From positions 3,543,826 to 3,607,825 of the forward strand of contig CP138355.1 in NCBI GenBank assembly GCA_033584155.1: DNA of 64,000 nucleotides. Direction: 5' to 3'. The DNA comes from Candidatus Electrothrix scaldis. GTDB lineage: Bacteria > Desulfobacterota > Desulfobulbia > Desulfobulbales > Desulfobulbaceae. The position numbers and the translations under genes are program-made. The stretch's first letter is position 1. Each line of letters starts with the position of its first letter. This document shows, piece after piece, positions 62,962-64,000 of this stretch. The notes under the pieces were generated by a model. It was given only the letters and a program-made list of their open reading frames with translations, searched no databases and was not told where the DNA came from.

Positions 62962-63236
62962 AGGTAAAAGAAAAGCCGCATGATCCGGGATGGGATCAGC
63001 GGCTTAAAATGAGATATAACCGGGCAAGGTTAAACAAAAGAATTATACACAGATTCAAGCGAAGTATCAACAGAAAAGCGCGTTCCGAGGCTGACAGCCT
63101 GCCAGCAAGACAGCCCCGAAACGCTCACCCTTCCCTTTCAAGGACAGGCTGCTTTCTGTTTATCCCGCTTTGCCCTCAATGTCAAAGATTACAGGGAGGG
63201 TTGAATCATGACCTTAGCGAAAAATATAGCTCATGA
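62958..63236 (+). CDS. small basic island protein, unknown
   Basis: The 92-residue frame overlaps alpA by 4 bases (ATGA). Its first half is very basic (KMRYNRARLNKRIIHRFKRS). The second half looks less coding-like and overlaps the primase start by 29 bases, so the true gene may be shorter or degenerate. Confidence 0.4.
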   Translation: MKVKEKPHDPGWDQRLKMRYNRARLNKRIIHRFKRSINRKARSEADSLPARQPRNAHPSLSRTGCFLFIPLCPQCQRLQGGLNHDLSEKYSS

Positions 63237-64000
63237 GTTGGGCAAAGGGAAAGAGAAGAAAAACGGAACCGGGTGGCTGACCTGTTGCCCGGTGCATGGC
63301 GATAACACCCCGTCTTTGTCGATTCGTGACAAGGGAGACAGCGGCGGCTCTCCTGATATAACCGTTCAATGCCATGCAGGATGTGATTTCAGAGCCGTGA
63401 AAGATGAAATCCGAGTTAGAGGATTGCTGGCGGAATGGGAGCCGGGAAACGGCCAGCGTAAACCACGCAACGGCAGCAAAACCAGCGCAGGCGGCGGAAA
63501 AAACAATCTGCCCGCTTTCATCTGGAAGCAGTCAAGGAAGGAGACAGAGGCCGAAGAGGTAATTAAAAAGGCGTTCGCTTTCCGGGGTATTGAGCTTGAA
63601 AAAATCCCTCCGAATATGCGACTGAATGAGCACAGGGGGGAACGCTCCATAGTTTGCGTTATGCAGCACCCTCTTGAAACAAAGACCGCAGAAGAACCGC
63701 AGGCTCTCCATATGACCCTGTTGAATACGAAAGGGGAAAAGACCGGTACTCGTTATCAGGGAGAAAAGAAGGGCCTTGCCGTTATGCTGCCGGGCAACGA
63801 CAGCAGCCGTCTTGTAATCGGTGAAGGTTTGGAAACCACTTTTTCCGCAAGGCAGGCGATGGGCTACAGCGGCATGGTCTGCGGAGATGCGGGCAACCTT
63901 GCCGCTGTGAATCGCATAAACGACAGGTTCAGGAAAGTCTATATTCTTGTTGATTCGGACACAAAGGAGAAAAACTGCACCGGACAGCGGGCGGCACTTG
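63208..64000 (+). CDS. CHC2/Toprim primase of the island, N-terminal part
   Basis: The frame is open to the window edge (264 codons shown). It has a zinc-binding CHC2-like motif (WLTCCPVHGDNTPSLSI ... CHAGCDF) and a Toprim start (LVIGEGLETTFSARQAMGY, then YILVDSDTKEK). P4-type islands carry such primase-helicase proteins for autonomous replication. GGGAGGG precedes the ATG at 63208. Confidence 0.8.
   Translation, partial: MTLAKNIAHELGKGKEKKNGTGWLTCCPVHGDNTPSLSIRDKGDSGGSPDITVQCHAGCDFRAVKDEIRVRGLLAEWEPGNGQRKPRNGSKTSAGGGKNNLPAFIWKQSRKETEAEEVIKKAFAFRGIELEKIPPNMRLNEHRGERSIVCVMQHPLETKTAEEPQALHMTLLNTKGEKTGTRYQGEKKGLAVMLPGNDSSRLVIGEGLETTFSARQAMGYSGMVCGDAGNLAAVNRINDRFRKVYILVDSDTKEKNCTGQRAAL

Overview
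The window looks like a chromosomal segment of a sulfur-metabolising Desulfobacterota bacterium, probably Desulfobulbales and possibly related to cable bacteria. This is inferred from gene content: an HdrA / MvhD / formate dehydrogenase set, a futalosine-pathway menaquinone gene, a type IV minor pilin cluster under an NtrC-type regulator, Rpn-type nuclease paralogues, a caspase-DUF1566 protein and many insertion sequences. No rRNA or taxonomic marker was available to settle it.

Layout. 1-7420 (minus strand): type IV pilus assembly genes (PilY1-like, PilX, PilV, PilW, two FimT/GspH) with an NtrC-family regulator and its sensor kinase; a sigma-54-like promoter precedes the pilin genes. 7474-18150: a GlcD-type dehydrogenase, a GYF/AIM24 protein, three Rpn-like nuclease paralogues, a PIN/UPF0175 toxin-antitoxin-like pair, a caspase-DUF1566 protein, a GT-B glycosyltransferase and a RelE-like protein, with dispersed palindromic repeats between them. 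18452-27505: a formate dehydrogenase fused to a GltD-like flavoprotein, MvhD, and a double-length HdrA, a set expected to form a cytoplasmic flavin-based bifurcating complex. The MvhD and HdrA leaders share a two-hairpin element.

27877-44654 is mobile DNA ending at an intact tRNA-Glu. An IS4-like element and an ISL3 fragment abut a decayed integrase from one element. Next comes a 3' tRNA-Glu repeat (attachment site) and a second element of about 14 kb, bounded by 93-bp direct repeats. That element carries small membrane proteins, a CRISPR array of 11 repeats without cas genes, a NERD nuclease, a CI-type repressor, and a complete filamentous phage (inovirus) set: replication initiator, ssDNA-binding protein, TraX-like acyltransferase, coat proteins, Ca-binding-type adhesin, pVI-like protein, Zot/pI, excisionase and integrase. 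An IS1380 copy interrupts its last late gene. The CRISPR array inside an inovirus-like prophage is the most unusual feature here.

44703-60337 is mostly housekeeping: malQ, rpoD, mqnE, a P-type ATPase gene broken by two insertion sequences, a PD-(D/E)XK-like protein, a DUF3108 protein, periplasmic carbonic anhydrase, a YbeY-PdxJ fusion, a K+ channel and tRNA-Leu. From tRNA-Leu to the right edge a second island begins, with a P4-type integrase, an AlpA regulator and a CHC2/Toprim primase, resembling a satellite or integrative element.
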